From: Patescibacteria group bacterium
GTDB taxonomy: Bacteria; Patescibacteria; Paceibacteria; UBA6257; 2-01-FULL-56-20
Assembly (NCBI GenBank): GCA_018971305.1
Contig: JAGXBC010000003.1
Span: 62,001 to 126,000, forward strand
Length of the DNA stretch: 64,000 nucleotides
Direction of reading: 5' to 3'
Within the stretch, counting starts at the first letter, position 1. Each line of letters opens with the position of its first letter. Both the position numbers and the translations under genes were made by a program. Of the stretch, positions 10,255 to 19,409 are shown piece by piece. The notes under the pieces were generated by a model. The model was not told where the DNA came from and ran no database searches. It saw only the letters and a list, made by a program, of their open reading frames with translations.

Positions 10255-10881
10255 ATGTTCGAATTACCAACGCTTCCATATGCTTATGACTCCCTGGAGC
10301 CTTATATTGATGCGCGTACGATGGAAATACACCACACGAAGCATCACCAGGCCTACATAAATAAATTGAACGAAGCCTTAGAAAAACATCCAGAGCTGGA
10401 TAAGAAATCTTTGGAAGAATTATTGGGAAATCTTAATTCTGTGCCCGATGACATAAGGACGGCCGTGAGAAATCATGGCGGTGGGCACATCAACCACTCG
10501 TTATTCTGGAAGATTATGGGGCCCGGTGCCGGCGGTGAACCAAATGGTGCAATGGCCAAGGCCGTAGCGGATTCGTTCGGGGACTTTGTTAAATTTAAAG
10601 AAGAATTCGGAAAAGCCGCGGCCGGTATTTTCGGCAGCGGCTGGGCGTGGCTGGTTTTAAACGCAGAACACGGAACAGATAACAAGGAACAATTAAAGAT
10701 AATTACGACCCCCAATCAGGACAATCCCATATCGCAAGGACTCAGACCCCTTCTTGGCTTAGACGTTTGGGAACACGCTTATTATCTGAAATATCAGAAT
10801 AAACGGCCGGATTATATTTCTGCCTGGTGGAACGTGGTCAACTGGAGTGAAGTTGAAAAGAATCTTACAGCATCTTCGTAG
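10255..10881 (+). CDS. sodA: Superoxide dismutase, Mn-type of the Fe/Mn family
   Basis: 208 residues, full length. It converts superoxide to hydrogen peroxide and oxygen. Metal ligands are visible: His27 (MEIHHTKHH), His81 (GGGHINHSLFW), Asp170 and His174 (LDVWEHAYY). Gly77 before the second ligand and Gln155 in PNQDNP are the Mn-type signature rather than the Fe-type. No signal peptide, so it is cytoplasmic. It stands alone between surface-protein genes; the repeat pair ending at 10246 forms its upstream region, and the start ATG follows 8 nt after. This implies contact with oxygen even though no respiratory genes are seen in the window. Confidence 0.95.
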   Translation: MFELPTLPYAYDSLEPYIDARTMEIHHTKHHQAYINKLNEALEKHPELDKKSLEELLGNLNSVPDDIRTAVRNHGGGHINHSLFWKIMGPGAGGEPNGAMAKAVADSFGDFVKFKEEFGKAAAGIFGSGWAWLVLNAEHGTDNKEQLKIITTPNQDNPISQGLRPLLGLDVWEHAYYLKYQNKRPDYISAWWNVVNWSEVEKNLTASS

Positions 10882-10952
10882 GCGAGCGATTATGGTTATG
10901 GGTGGAATACTGGATAATTATCTGACTTTAGGCAACATAAATAGGTGAGTAA

Positions 10953-10961
10953 TGCTATAAT
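10953..10961 (+). promoter_or_regulatory. Extended -10 promoter TGC-TATAAT
   Basis: TATAAT at 10956-10961 preceded by TGC, with no good -35. The ATG at 10971 lies 9 nt downstream, so the transcript should be almost leaderless. Confidence 0.6.
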
Positions 10962-10970
10962 AATTTAGAT

Positions 10971-13133
10971 ATGGAAAGACCTCATAAAATAGGTGGATTT
11001 TGCCTATCATCTATGATAGCGGGCGGGTTTTTTCTGTTTGCCGTATTTTTCGCGGTAATTTCCCCGATTAAAGCTGAGGCCGCCGCCTCTCTTTATGTTT
11101 CTCCTCCGTCCGGCACATTTACGGTCGGCAGCACGTTTACGGTTTCTATTTACGTAAACAGCGGTGGCCAGTCTATTAATGCCGTAGAGGCGGATTTGAA
11201 ATTTCCTGCGGATAGGTTGCAGGTTGTTTCGCCCACAACCGGGAAATCTCTTATTCAGGTTTGGGTAAGCCAGCCGACTTATTCAAATTTGGACGGTACG
11301 ATGAAATTCCAGGGGACAATACCTAGTCCCGGAATAAATACGGATTCCGGTCTTATTTCCACTGTAACTTTCCGCGTGAAAAGCGTGGGTACAGCGTCGC
11401 TGCAAATTTTGGACAGCTCTCAAGTGCTTTTAAACGATGGCCTGGGCACTAATATATTGGGTCAGACTACGAGCGGTATTTATTATCTTGTTTTGCCGGC
11501 TCCTGCCGGACCGATAGTTACGTCGCGTACCAATCCGGATCAGTCCAAATGGTATAGCACTCATCAGGTGGTTTTTGAATGGAGTGCCCCGTCGGATATA
11601 CAAGGTTATAGCTATATATTGGATCAAGACCCGTCTGGAGAGCCGGATGATATTTCCGAAGGGACCAATACCAGGGTGGTTTATGACAAGCTTGCCGATG
11701 GCACTTATTATTTCCATATTAAGTCTTTACGGCAGGGCGCCTGGGGCGGAATTACCGATTATGTGGTGAATATAGATAACGATCCGCCGGCAAAATTTAC
11801 AATAGATTTTTCTCCCGGAGACACGACGTCTAATCACCGCCCGATAATTGACTTTACTACAACCGATAAAACTTCCGGACTGGATCATTATGAATTAAAA
11901 ATTATTCCGCTGGATATGCCGCTCGCAGTGACAACCCAGAACGATACTCCATTTTTCATAGAAACCCAGCCGCCGTATTCCCAGCAATTGGCAGACGGAA
12001 GGTACGATGTTTATGTCCGGGCTTACGATAAAGCAGGAAACTATTATCAAGCAGAGAGCAGGCTTACTATAACCAAGCCGATTTTTGAATTTTTGAGCCC
12101 GAGTGGTTTGAGTGTCAACGGTTTTACCTTGGGCTGGGCCTACACGGTTGTCTTGGGATTGCTATTTCTCGCGCTATTCGGATATTTCGGCTATAAGGCA
12201 TGGACTTGGCATCGGTTAATTGAAGAATCTTTGGAGCACGGACCGCATAAGCATCCTGTGGTAGCCGAAAAACTTGAAGAGTTAAAGAAAAAACAAAAAG
12301 AATACGGATCGTCCGGAGGCACTACAACAGCCCTTCTTACTCAGAATGATATCGACGGAAAAGAGCCGCCAGGCTCTATTGGCGGCACGGGTTTGATGAT
12401 CTTGTTTGCCCTGGTAATATCTTTAGCGCTATTCGGACACGCGGTTAAGGCCCAGCAGAATGCGACTGGCAATGTTTCGGTTGAACCGCCCATAGTCACA
12501 CTATTCCCCAAATCCATTTCCAATGACGAGATCTTTTATATCGGCGGCAGAGCCGGGGCTCCTAACGCCAAGGTTTATATCTATCTGCAGAATGTGGACA
12601 CAGGCAGCGCTTTGAATGAGATAGCGGTAACAGATGTTAGTGGCGCTTGGTTCTACTCTTTCCCGCAATTTCTGACTGCCGGGCGTTACATTGTCTGGAC
12701 CCAGCTTAAGGTGAGCGATGCCTTGAGTTCACCGAGCCCGCAAATGAACTTGGAAGTCGCGCCGACCGCGATCCAATTCGGCGGCAACCGTTTCAGCTAT
12801 CAGGATCTGTATTTTGTGTTGCTTCTTATATTCCTCGCGGCTTTCTGCGCATTGCTCGCATTCATTATTTACCACAGCTACCACTTCAGAATTAAAAATA
12901 GGCGATTGTCTTTGGCTATAGCGGCAGCGGAGGAATCTATCCGCCGCGGCTTCTCTGTTTTGCGCCGGGATATTGAAGAAGAGCTTAGCGTTATCCGCAA
13001 GGTCAAGCTTAATAAGGAGCTCTCCACCGAAGAAAAAATACGCGAAGAAAAATTAACTAAGGATTTTGAAGACGTAAATCGCTATGTTGGTAAGGAAATC
13101 TGGGAAGTGGATAAGGAGGAAAAGGATTTGTGA
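10971..13133 (+). CDS. Multi-spanning surface protein with cohesin-like domain
   Basis: 720 residues. Signal peptide about 1-37; cohesin-like domain about 38-175 (FTVGSTFTVSIYVNSGGQSINAVEADLKFP, split motif of the cohesin fold); a fibronectin-type stretch (SDIQGYSYILDQDP, DGTYYFHIKSL) and a further Ig-like domain; membrane helix near 391-411; a soluble segment; a second hydrophobic helix near 474-494 with an Ala cleavage-like end; an extracellular Ig domain; a third helix near 613-636; and a charged coiled-coil tail (AAAEESIRRGF...EEELSVIRKV) that should be cytoplasmic. Cohesin presentation coupled to a cytoplasmic coiled coil is inferred from this layout. Confidence 0.8.
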   Translation: MERPHKIGGFCLSSMIAGGFFLFAVFFAVISPIKAEAAASLYVSPPSGTFTVGSTFTVSIYVNSGGQSINAVEADLKFPADRLQVVSPTTGKSLIQVWVSQPTYSNLDGTMKFQGTIPSPGINTDSGLISTVTFRVKSVGTASLQILDSSQVLLNDGLGTNILGQTTSGIYYLVLPAPAGPIVTSRTNPDQSKWYSTHQVVFEWSAPSDIQGYSYILDQDPSGEPDDISEGTNTRVVYDKLADGTYYFHIKSLRQGAWGGITDYVVNIDNDPPAKFTIDFSPGDTTSNHRPIIDFTTTDKTSGLDHYELKIIPLDMPLAVTTQNDTPFFIETQPPYSQQLADGRYDVYVRAYDKAGNYYQAESRLTITKPIFEFLSPSGLSVNGFTLGWAYTVVLGLLFLALFGYFGYKAWTWHRLIEESLEHGPHKHPVVAEKLEELKKKQKEYGSSGGTTTALLTQNDIDGKEPPGSIGGTGLMILFALVISLALFGHAVKAQQNATGNVSVEPPIVTLFPKSISNDEIFYIGGRAGAPNAKVYIYLQNVDTGSALNEIAVTDVSGAWFYSFPQFLTAGRYIVWTQLKVSDALSSPSPQMNLEVAPTAIQFGGNRFSYQDLYFVLLLIFLAAFCALLAFIIYHSYHFRIKNRRLSLAIAAAEESIRRGFSVLRRDIEEELSVIRKVKLNKELSTEEKIREEKLTKDFEDVNRYVGKEIWEVDKEEKDL

Positions 13134-13204
13134 TGTGGTTCGCATCGAGGCGCCGGAATCCGGATATTGTGCCGCCTTATCACATAATATAAAGGCGATA
13201 AGTT

Positions 13205-13537
13205 ATGTTGATTAACTCCGGTCAGAGAACTTTACACTGGACGAATCATGCTCATGCCAAAATGAGATTTTATGGTTTGTCGGAGGCGCGCGTGCGCAGA
13301 ATTCTTCATTCTCCGAAGAGGGTGGAAGAGGGAATTGCTCCGAAAACAATCGCAGTGATGCAGTCTGCTGGCAGCACAAAACATCCTTACGAACTTTGGA
13401 CCATGGTCCAGGATATCGGTAAAAAGCGCAAAGTAATAAGTGCCTGGCGCTATCCCGGAGTTACAAAGCCGAGAAGCGAGGCCGTAATCGAAGGGATAAA
13501 GAATGCCTATAGCGAATATATGCGGTCGCATGATTAG
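13205..13537 (+). CDS. DUF4258-like small protein
   Basis: 110 residues. The N-terminal pattern WTNHAHAKMRFYGLSEARV followed by ILHSPKRVEEG resembles the DUF4258/BrnT-like fold (histidine and RM..GLS helix, then a beta sheet ending KVISAWR). Many relatives are small toxin-like or RNA-binding proteins, but no partner antitoxin is visible here. The stop is 3 nt before the PEBP gene, so the two are probably co-transcribed. The function is not known and the family call is tentative. Confidence 0.6.
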   Translation: MLINSGQRTLHWTNHAHAKMRFYGLSEARVRRILHSPKRVEEGIAPKTIAVMQSAGSTKHPYELWTMVQDIGKKRKVISAWRYPGVTKPRSEAVIEGIKNAYSEYMRSHD

Positions 13538-13540
13538 GCC

Positions 13541-14125
13541 ATGCCTAAATTTGCTATAATAATCTTAATATTTATCGCAGTCGGCGCGATTATCGCCGCT
13601 ATTTTCACTGTCGCAATATCAAGAAAAAATTATTTTTTTTCAAATATTCCCATAGCAAATAATCAAATATCAGAAAACATGATTTTAACGAGCCCGTCTT
13701 TCAATAACGATGCCGATATCCCGACAAAATTTACTTGTGACGGCGGAGATATAAATCCGGAGTTGCACGTTCAAAACGTACCGGAGGAAGCCAAAAGTTT
13801 AGCTCTTATAATGGATGACCCTGATGCAACGCGTGGCCGATCGTTTACGCATTGGCTTGTTTGGAACATAAACCCGGAGACCACTTTAATTAAGCAGGAA
13901 AGCGTGCCGCCTGGAAGCGTGGAGGGGAAGAACGATTTTCCGGCTGTGGGATATGGCGGCCCTTGTCCTCCGCAAGGCTCTGCCCCTCATCATTATCATT
14001 TCAAACTCTATGCTTTGGACGAGATGCTTGATTTGCCGTCTGGTTCAAGCAAGAGTCTTTTGGAGGCGGAAATAGACAAACACCTTATAACCCAAGCGGA
14101 ACTTGTGGGATTATACGGAAGATAA
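13541..14125 (+). CDS. YbhB/YbcL-type PEBP (Raf-kinase-inhibitor-like) protein, membrane-anchored
   Basis: 194 residues: one N-terminal membrane helix (about 4-26), then a phosphatidylethanolamine-binding-protein domain. Family motifs visible are IPTKFTCDGGDINPEL, ALIMDDPDAT (about residues 87-96), FTHWLVWNI, GYGGPCPPQG and HHYHFKLYALD. The DPD, HW and GPCPP-H elements line the ligand pocket. Bacterial members bind small anionic ligands; physiological roles are poorly defined. The helix should place the domain outside the membrane. Confidence 0.9.
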   Translation: MPKFAIIILIFIAVGAIIAAIFTVAISRKNYFFSNIPIANNQISENMILTSPSFNNDADIPTKFTCDGGDINPELHVQNVPEEAKSLALIMDDPDATRGRSFTHWLVWNINPETTLIKQESVPPGSVEGKNDFPAVGYGGPCPPQGSAPHHYHFKLYALDEMLDLPSGSSKSLLEAEIDKHLITQAELVGLYGR

Positions 14126-14171
14126 ATTGATAGCGGTAAAAATGTTAGAATAAATGAAATCATAAAATATC

Positions 14172-14543
14172 ATGAATAGAACGGCGGAGATAATCTTAAG
14201 GTGGGGTTTGGCATTCACATTTTTTTATGCCGCCATAGCCGGCCTTTTGAACCCCAATGATTGGATAGGTTATCTCCCGGGATTTTTGACCGCAACGTTT
14301 CCTGCCGGGCTGGTTCTTGCGGTTTTTTCTGTTTACGAAATCATCTTGGCGGTGCTGCTTTTCGCGGGGAGAAAACTCCGCTGGGCCTCGCTTTTGTCGG
14401 CGCTTACTTTCGCAGGCATTGTTATCTCCAATATCGGCATTTTAGAGATAACCTTTCGTGACGTAGGGCTTATGATGGCAGCCCTCGCGTTATACGAGTT
14501 GGTTAAAAATAATAAAAATACCAAAGCGGAGGAAGAATTATGA
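14172..14543 (+). CDS. DoxX-like four-helix membrane protein
   Basis: 123 residues with four predicted membrane helices (about 7-25, 37-60, 66-85, 92-108). The opening ILRWGLAFTFFYAAIAGLLNP and the loop WIGYLPGFL are DoxX/MauE-like. Its end overlaps the start of the next gene by four bases (ATGA), showing translational coupling. DoxX relatives often serve redox or quinone-linked functions, but no partner oxidoreductase is visible here, so the role is open. Confidence 0.7.
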   Translation: MNRTAEIILRWGLAFTFFYAAIAGLLNPNDWIGYLPGFLTATFPAGLVLAVFSVYEIILAVLLFAGRKLRWASLLSALTFAGIVISNIGILEITFRDVGLMMAALALYELVKNNKNTKAEEEL

Positions 14544-15571
14544 AGCGCTGGCTTAAGGTAATATTTTTGACGGCAGGTCCGCTTTTTTGTTTTTGGTCTG
14601 CGTATCCGGTTTATGCTCATGAGAATTATGTTTTGACAAAGGAACAAATTAGCGCCGGAATGTCCGATTGGAGTATTAATGTCTGGGATGCCTTAAGGGA
14701 CTCTCATAATTTGGCTATATCTTTGGAAGTTGGAGCAGGAATACTCGCCGTATTCGTATTATATTTTTTATTTGATAGGTCACGCTGGGGGGTCGCTCTC
14801 GACGGGAAAATCAGAGTTCTTGAGCCGTTAGGTGAGTGGCTCGTACGTTTCGCGGTCGGCGCCTCTCTAATCTACTCGGCAGCCACGCATGTTTTTTTAG
14901 GTCCGGAAATTCCTCTTGCTTCAATACCGGGCGGGCAAATCTGGGAATGGGTTCTGTATGTCGTAGGCGCGCTTCTTATTCTTGGACTTTTTTCCCGTGT
15001 GGCAGGAGCCGTTTCTCTGCTGATAATTTCCCTCGCTACGATAATTTACCGCGATTATATGCTTACCTATTTCAATTATTTTGGTGAGTTTGCCGCCCTT
15101 GTTTTATTCGGCTCGTATGTTTTTTCTCTTGACCGCTTGAGAGCTGCCGGGAAAAATATTTCCCGCAGAATTAAGGACTACGAAACAGCCATCTTGCGGA
15201 TAACTTACGGAGTTTCCGTCTTATACCCGGCTATTTCAATTAAGCTTCTCCACCCGATAATAATCGTCCAGATAGTTAACCAATATCACTTAAACCAGAT
15301 CCACTGGCTTTTCCCGCAGGATCCGCTTTTGATTTCTCTGGGTACGGGACTTGCTCAAATTCTCGTGGGATTGTTGATTATAATCGGTTTTGAAACGCGT
15401 CTCGCATCTTTCGCCACGCTTATTCTTTATATGATGTCAATTTTATATTTTAAGGAAACAGTTTGGCCGCATTATATATTGCTGGCGCTCGCATTATATT
15501 TTGTTATCAACGACGGCGGTGGTTTGACTCTGGATGCGAAGCTGAAACGTAAATCTTTTCCGGCTAATTAG
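14540..15571 (+). CDS. Polytopic DoxX-related membrane protein
   Basis: 343 residues: N-terminal signal or membrane helix (about 1-26), an extracytoplasmic segment with NYVLTKEQI, then about eight further helices. Two parts look like DoxX units: EWLVRFAVGASLIYSAATHVFLGPE and ILRITYGVSVLYPAISIKLLHP. It overlaps the preceding small DoxX-like gene by 4 nt. No catalytic motif is visible. Together the pair may form one membrane complex; this is inferred from overlap and shared fold. Confidence 0.7.
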   Translation: MKRWLKVIFLTAGPLFCFWSAYPVYAHENYVLTKEQISAGMSDWSINVWDALRDSHNLAISLEVGAGILAVFVLYFLFDRSRWGVALDGKIRVLEPLGEWLVRFAVGASLIYSAATHVFLGPEIPLASIPGGQIWEWVLYVVGALLILGLFSRVAGAVSLLIISLATIIYRDYMLTYFNYFGEFAALVLFGSYVFSLDRLRAAGKNISRRIKDYETAILRITYGVSVLYPAISIKLLHPIIIVQIVNQYHLNQIHWLFPQDPLLISLGTGLAQILVGLLIIIGFETRLASFATLILYMMSILYFKETVWPHYILLALALYFVINDGGGLTLDAKLKRKSFPAN

Positions 15572-15608
15572 GCTTGCCAAGCATCTCCATATAGGCGAAA
15601 CTGAAGCT

Positions 15609-16376
15609 ATGCATATTCTTCGCACGAGATTCAAGAAGGAGATCGTTTCCGAATTTTTACCGCCTTTTCGGAGAGCGGATTGGAAACATGGCAGGATTAT
15701 TATTTTCTGTTCAGGAATGCCATCCGTTCCGGCAAAAGGCGGGTTACTGGAATTTTGGTCCAAGAAAGGATACTGGGTGTTTTTGCCGCGTTATCGCGGT
15801 ACCTGGGAAAGTGGGGGGAAATTTTTGCGTGTTTCGCCGGAGAAGGATATTATGGACGTCATAGACGGTCTTAGTAGTGGCATAAAAGATCTATGGGGTG
15901 GTCCTGGTGGTGGCAAGATTTATCGTCTGCATCCGAGGAAAATATTTATAATCGGCGGCAGTTTTGGCGGTCCGGCGGCGATACTCTGCTCGCGGGATAA
16001 GAGAGTGGTAAAGAGCGTTGCTATCTCGCCGGTCATAGATTGGCGGGTAGATAGTAAAATTGAGCCGATGGGCATGCTTTCCAGGTTCACGCGCTCCGCA
16101 TTCGGCGAGGCTTATCGTTTTTCGCAGAGCGATTGGAAGAGGTTGAGCGGTGGCAAGTTTTATAGTCCGGCAGAACATACCCGGGAAATAGACGGCAAAA
16201 AGATATTTATTATTCAAGCTAAAGACGACAAATATGTTTTTTGGCAACCGGCAAGAAAATTTGCTAAATATACGGGTGCTAAACTTTTGCTCCTTAAAAA
16301 AGGCGGCCATCTATCGTTGGACATCACGATGCAGCCAAGATTTTATAAACTAATCAGGAAGTTTATGAGGTCATGA
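15609..16376 (+). CDS. Alpha/beta hydrolase (prolyl-oligopeptidase-like esterase/peptidase)
   Basis: 255 residues. A nucleophile elbow GGSFGG is at about residues 118-123, an acid in IIQAKDDKYVF (Asp about 202-203) and a histidine in KKGGHLSL (about 236). The early motif FLPRYRGTWESGG matches the oxyanion region of S9-like hydrolases, which act on peptides or esters. No signal peptide. The stop overlaps the start of exonuclease III by 4 nt. The substrate is unknown. Confidence 0.8.
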   Translation: MHILRTRFKKEIVSEFLPPFRRADWKHGRIIIFCSGMPSVPAKGGLLEFWSKKGYWVFLPRYRGTWESGGKFLRVSPEKDIMDVIDGLSSGIKDLWGGPGGGKIYRLHPRKIFIIGGSFGGPAAILCSRDKRVVKSVAISPVIDWRVDSKIEPMGMLSRFTRSAFGEAYRFSQSDWKRLSGGKFYSPAEHTREIDGKKIFIIQAKDDKYVFWQPARKFAKYTGAKLLLLKKGGHLSLDITMQPRFYKLIRKFMRS

Positions 16377-17131
16377 AAGTAGTTTCTTGGAATGTTAACG
16401 GATTGAGGTCCGTGCGGCGTAAGGGGCACGAGGATTTTCTTAAAGAATTCGGTGCAGATTTCGTTTGTCTGCAGGAAATAAAGGCGCAAAAAGAATATAT
16501 GAACGAGGGTCTATTCGCCGAGGCGTCGACGCACTGTTATTTTAACGATGCCGACAAAAAAGGTTATAGCGGCGTTGCTATCTATACGAAACGCAAGCCG
16601 ATAAAGATGTGGCAAGATATTGGGCACAAACGATTTGATAGCGAAGGGAGATTTTTGCGCCTGGATTATGATGATTTTACCCTTATAAATATCTATATCC
16701 CACACGGAGGGAGAGATAAAGAGAACTTAGCTTATAAATTGGAGGTCTACGATTGTTTACTTCGTTATCTTAAAGATATCCAGGAAAACAACATTATAAT
16801 GGTCGGAGATTTTAATATCGCGCACGATGAAATCGATTTGGCTCGTCCCAAAGACAATCATGACAATATTATGTTTACGCGGGAAGAGAGGGCGCAGATA
16901 GACAAATTATTAGGATTTGGTTTCCTGGACACATTCAGGGAGATTTATAAAGATGGAGGCCACTTTACTTGGTGGCCCTACCGCCTTGATCTACGCGAGA
17001 GAAATATAGGTTGGAGGATAGATTATATTTTTGTTTCACGATCAATCGCGGACAATTTGCGGGAAGTAGCTATTTTGAAAAATACGGCCGGTTCCGATCA
17101 TTGCCCGATTACTGCGAAGTTAGTAATATAA
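16373..17131 (+). CDS. xth: Exodeoxyribonuclease III (AP endonuclease)
   Basis: 252 residues, normal family length. It cleaves DNA at abasic sites and removes blocked 3' ends in base-excision repair. Motifs: SWNVNGLRSV (residues 4-13), CLQEIKAQ (metal-binding Glu), YIPHGG, GDFNIAHDEIDL (Asp/Asn) and the final GSDHCPI with catalytic Asp-His. It starts inside the end of the hydrolase gene (ATGA overlap) and is followed 4 nt later by ychF, so the three form an operon. Confidence 0.95.
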   Translation: MKVVSWNVNGLRSVRRKGHEDFLKEFGADFVCLQEIKAQKEYMNEGLFAEASTHCYFNDADKKGYSGVAIYTKRKPIKMWQDIGHKRFDSEGRFLRLDYDDFTLINIYIPHGGRDKENLAYKLEVYDCLLRYLKDIQENNIIMVGDFNIAHDEIDLARPKDNHDNIMFTREERAQIDKLLGFGFLDTFREIYKDGGHFTWWPYRLDLRERNIGWRIDYIFVSRSIADNLREVAILKNTAGSDHCPITAKLVI

Positions 17132-17135
17132 ATCC

Positions 17136-18131
17136 ATGAAACTCTCAATCGGCATCGTTGGTCTGCCGAATGTCGGCAAGTCCACGCTGTTCAAAATTTT
17201 GACGAAGCAGGATATAAACATCGCGAATTATCCTTTCGCGACCATAGACCCGAACGTGGGCGTAGTTCCTGTTCCTGACGAACGGCTCGCGAAACTCGCC
17301 GAGATGAGCCATTCCAAAAAAATTCTGCCGGCCGTGGTGGAATTTTACGATATTGCCGGGCTAGTAAAGGGAGCGAACAAAGGCGAGGGATTGGGAAATC
17401 AATTTCTCGCGAACATCCGTGAGACACAGGCGATAGTTGTGGTTTTGCGGACATTTGAGAACTCTGAAATAATACACGTGGAAAATTCCGTGGATCCGAT
17501 GAGAGACCTGGAAATAATAAATTCCGAACTTGCGTTGAAAGATCTGGAAACCGTAGATAAAAGATTGCAGAAACTGGAAGGGGAGGCAAGAACAGGAGAC
17601 AAGAAAGCCGTAAGGAACCTTGAAATTCTTAAAGCTGTTAAGGAGGAACTAAACAAAGGTAATTTAACAATTAAATTCGCCGACGAAGAGATAATGAAAG
17701 AATTGCAACTTTTAACGGGGAAAAAACAACTATATTTATTGAATGGGCCGGCGGAAGGAGCAACGAAGCAGTTGCTGGACAAGATAAAATCCCTCGGCGG
17801 CGATTATTTGGCCTCGGATCTCGGTAACACCAACGTGATTCCGGAATTAATTAAGGAGGCCTACAAGGTGTTGGGATTGATAAGCTTTCTTACGACAGGC
17901 GAAGACGAAACGCGCGCTTGGACTATACAAGATGGCGCTAAAGCCCCGCAGGCCGCCGGAGTTATTCACACGGATTTCGAAAAGAATTTTATCCGCGCCG
18001 AGGTGGTCAATTGGCAAAAATTATTGGAAGCCGGCAGCTGGGTTAATGCCAAACAGAAGGGATTGATAAAATTGGAAGGCAAGGATTATGTTATTCAGGA
18101 CGGAGACGTGGTCGTTGTAAGGCATGGATAA
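17136..18131 (+). CDS. ychF: Redox-regulated ATPase YchF (Obg-family)
   Basis: 331 residues, slightly shorter than the usual 360. G1 is GLPNVGKST (residues 8-16), G3 is DIAGLVKGANKGEGLGNQ, and the G4 position has LNGP rather than NKxD, as expected for YchF, which prefers ATP. A coiled-coil insertion (about 127-200) and a C-terminal TGS domain ending in DGDVVVVRHG follow. It binds ribosomes and is linked to stress response and translation in other bacteria. No promoter is visible in the 4-nt gap after xth. Confidence 0.95.
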   Translation: MKLSIGIVGLPNVGKSTLFKILTKQDINIANYPFATIDPNVGVVPVPDERLAKLAEMSHSKKILPAVVEFYDIAGLVKGANKGEGLGNQFLANIRETQAIVVVLRTFENSEIIHVENSVDPMRDLEIINSELALKDLETVDKRLQKLEGEARTGDKKAVRNLEILKAVKEELNKGNLTIKFADEEIMKELQLLTGKKQLYLLNGPAEGATKQLLDKIKSLGGDYLASDLGNTNVIPELIKEAYKVLGLISFLTTGEDETRAWTIQDGAKAPQAAGVIHTDFEKNFIRAEVVNWQKLLEAGSWVNAKQKGLIKLEGKDYVIQDGDVVVVRHG

Positions 18132-18150
18132 ATATTTTTGATAATGGCGA

Positions 18151-18180
18151 TTGACTTACGTGCACGACCAATTCTATACT
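18151..18180 (+). promoter_or_regulatory. Sigma-70-type promoter of the ImmA/IrrE-like gene
   Basis: TTGACT at 18151-18156, an 18-nt spacer and TATACT at 18175-18180. A Shine-Dalgarno AAAAGGGGT follows just before the ATG at 18216. Confidence 0.7.
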
Positions 18181-18215
18181 CAGTCTAGATATTACTGTTG
18201 GAAAAGGGGTGTTAT

Positions 18216-18800
18216 ATGTTTGAGGCCGTCCTTATCTATATCGATATAATAATCGGTATCGGGGTACTAATTATTCTTTGTAACAGATTGATTCTGTGGC
18301 CAGAAGCAGAGCTTCCTAATTGGGATACCGAGGGTAGGAAGTTGTTGAAAACAACATTTGACGAGGTGTGGTTTCTTGCGTGTCGCAAGAAGCAGATATC
18401 CTGCAAGAAGCCAAAGGCTGTAACCTTACAGAATTATCGCCTCCAATATAATTCTTTAGCAGAAGCCCATCAGAAATATATAATATTTATGAGGGCTTTT
18501 CTCACCGTTAAGACGGCACAGGATAGGCAATTCGTTATTGGTCACGAAATCGGTCATATTGTTCTGGGACACGTTGATATTCCCGACAAACTAAAAGATA
18601 AAGAACTATGCGAACGCGAGGCCTATTTATTTTCCGCCAGTTTATTTGATAATGGTTTAGAATTACTTAGGAATGAAATGCATAGAATTGATGAACGACG
18701 CAGACTTCGTCTTTATCGTTTGTCTTTTGGGAGGTATTTTGTCGGGGGAATATATAAGAAGGCACTACGTCGCGCAATCTCTATAATGGCTACGCAGTAA
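18216..18800 (+). CDS. Membrane-anchored zinc metallopeptidase-like protein (ImmA/IrrE-like)
   Basis: 194 residues from the ATG at 18216. This start is preferred over the TTG at 18198 because AAAAGGGGT lies 7-8 nt before it. One N-terminal membrane helix (about 4-24), then a soluble domain with the zinc motif HEIGHIVLGH (HExxH plus a third His) near residue 115, followed by a glutamate-rich helix CEREAYLFSASL. The HEIGH...CEREA pattern matches ImmA/IrrE-type peptidases, which usually cleave repressors. No repressor gene is adjacent. The gene has its own promoter. The substrate is unknown. Confidence 0.7.
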   Translation: MFEAVLIYIDIIIGIGVLIILCNRLILWPEAELPNWDTEGRKLLKTTFDEVWFLACRKKQISCKKPKAVTLQNYRLQYNSLAEAHQKYIIFMRAFLTVKTAQDRQFVIGHEIGHIVLGHVDIPDKLKDKELCEREAYLFSASLFDNGLELLRNEMHRIDERRRLRLYRLSFGRYFVGGIYKKALRRAISIMATQ

Positions 18801-18803
18801 ACC

Positions 18804-19409
18804 TTAACCCCGTTTTTCCAGCGCCGACCCCAGTGTTTCGTCGTCGGCGAATTCAATTTCGCCGCCGGTAGGTAAGCCGCGACCCAAGCGGCTTATTTTT
18901 TTAGAGAAAGGTTCAAGTTCTTTGGTTATGAGCGAGGCGTGGAAATCGCCTAAGCTCGTGGGATTGAAGGCAAGAACTATTTCCTCCGCTTTCTTGCCGG
19001 GCAATTCTTTTTCTATGAAACTTTTCAGGTTCTGCAGGCGAAGTTTTTGCCAGTCGTTCATAAGTCCGGTTTTGGGAATTTCGCCCAGGATCAAATAACG
19101 GCCTGTAAATTTCCCCGTGTTTTCCAGCGAGATAAGGTCGGTTTCTTTTTCAACAATAACTATAATGCTTTGCTTGCGCGCTGGATTTCTGCAGATATCG
19201 CAGAGGCCATCTTTGTTTTGGTGGACAAAAAAACAGCGCTCGCATGTTTTTATCTGCCGCAGGTCGTCAACGCTTTTCGCCAAGCCGCGTATGTTCTGTT
19301 CGCCTCGGCCTACAAGATAAAAAGCGAGCCGCATGGCTTGGCGCGGTCCGATGGATGGCAATTCGCTTAGTTCGTCCGCGAGATTTTTAATAGCCTCCGG
19401 CAGTTTCAT
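18804..19409 (-). CDS. recR: Recombination mediator RecR
   Basis: 201 residues. It acts with RecF/RecO to load RecA at gaps. Visible parts are the N-terminal helix-hairpin-helix (LPSIGPRQAMRLAFYL), a C4 zinc finger CERC...CDIC, and a Toprim domain (IVVEKETDLISLENTGKFTGRYLILG with IPKTGLMNDW). The start overlaps the end of dnaB by 23 nt, so it is the last gene of the minus-strand run. Confidence 0.95.
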   Translation of the reverse strand: MKLPEAIKNLADELSELPSIGPRQAMRLAFYLVGRGEQNIRGLAKSVDDLRQIKTCERCFFVHQNKDGLCDICRNPARKQSIIVIVEKETDLISLENTGKFTGRYLILGEIPKTGLMNDWQKLRLQNLKSFIEKELPGKKAEEIVLAFNPTSLGDFHASLITKELEPFSKKISRLGRGLPTGGEIEFADDETLGSALEKRG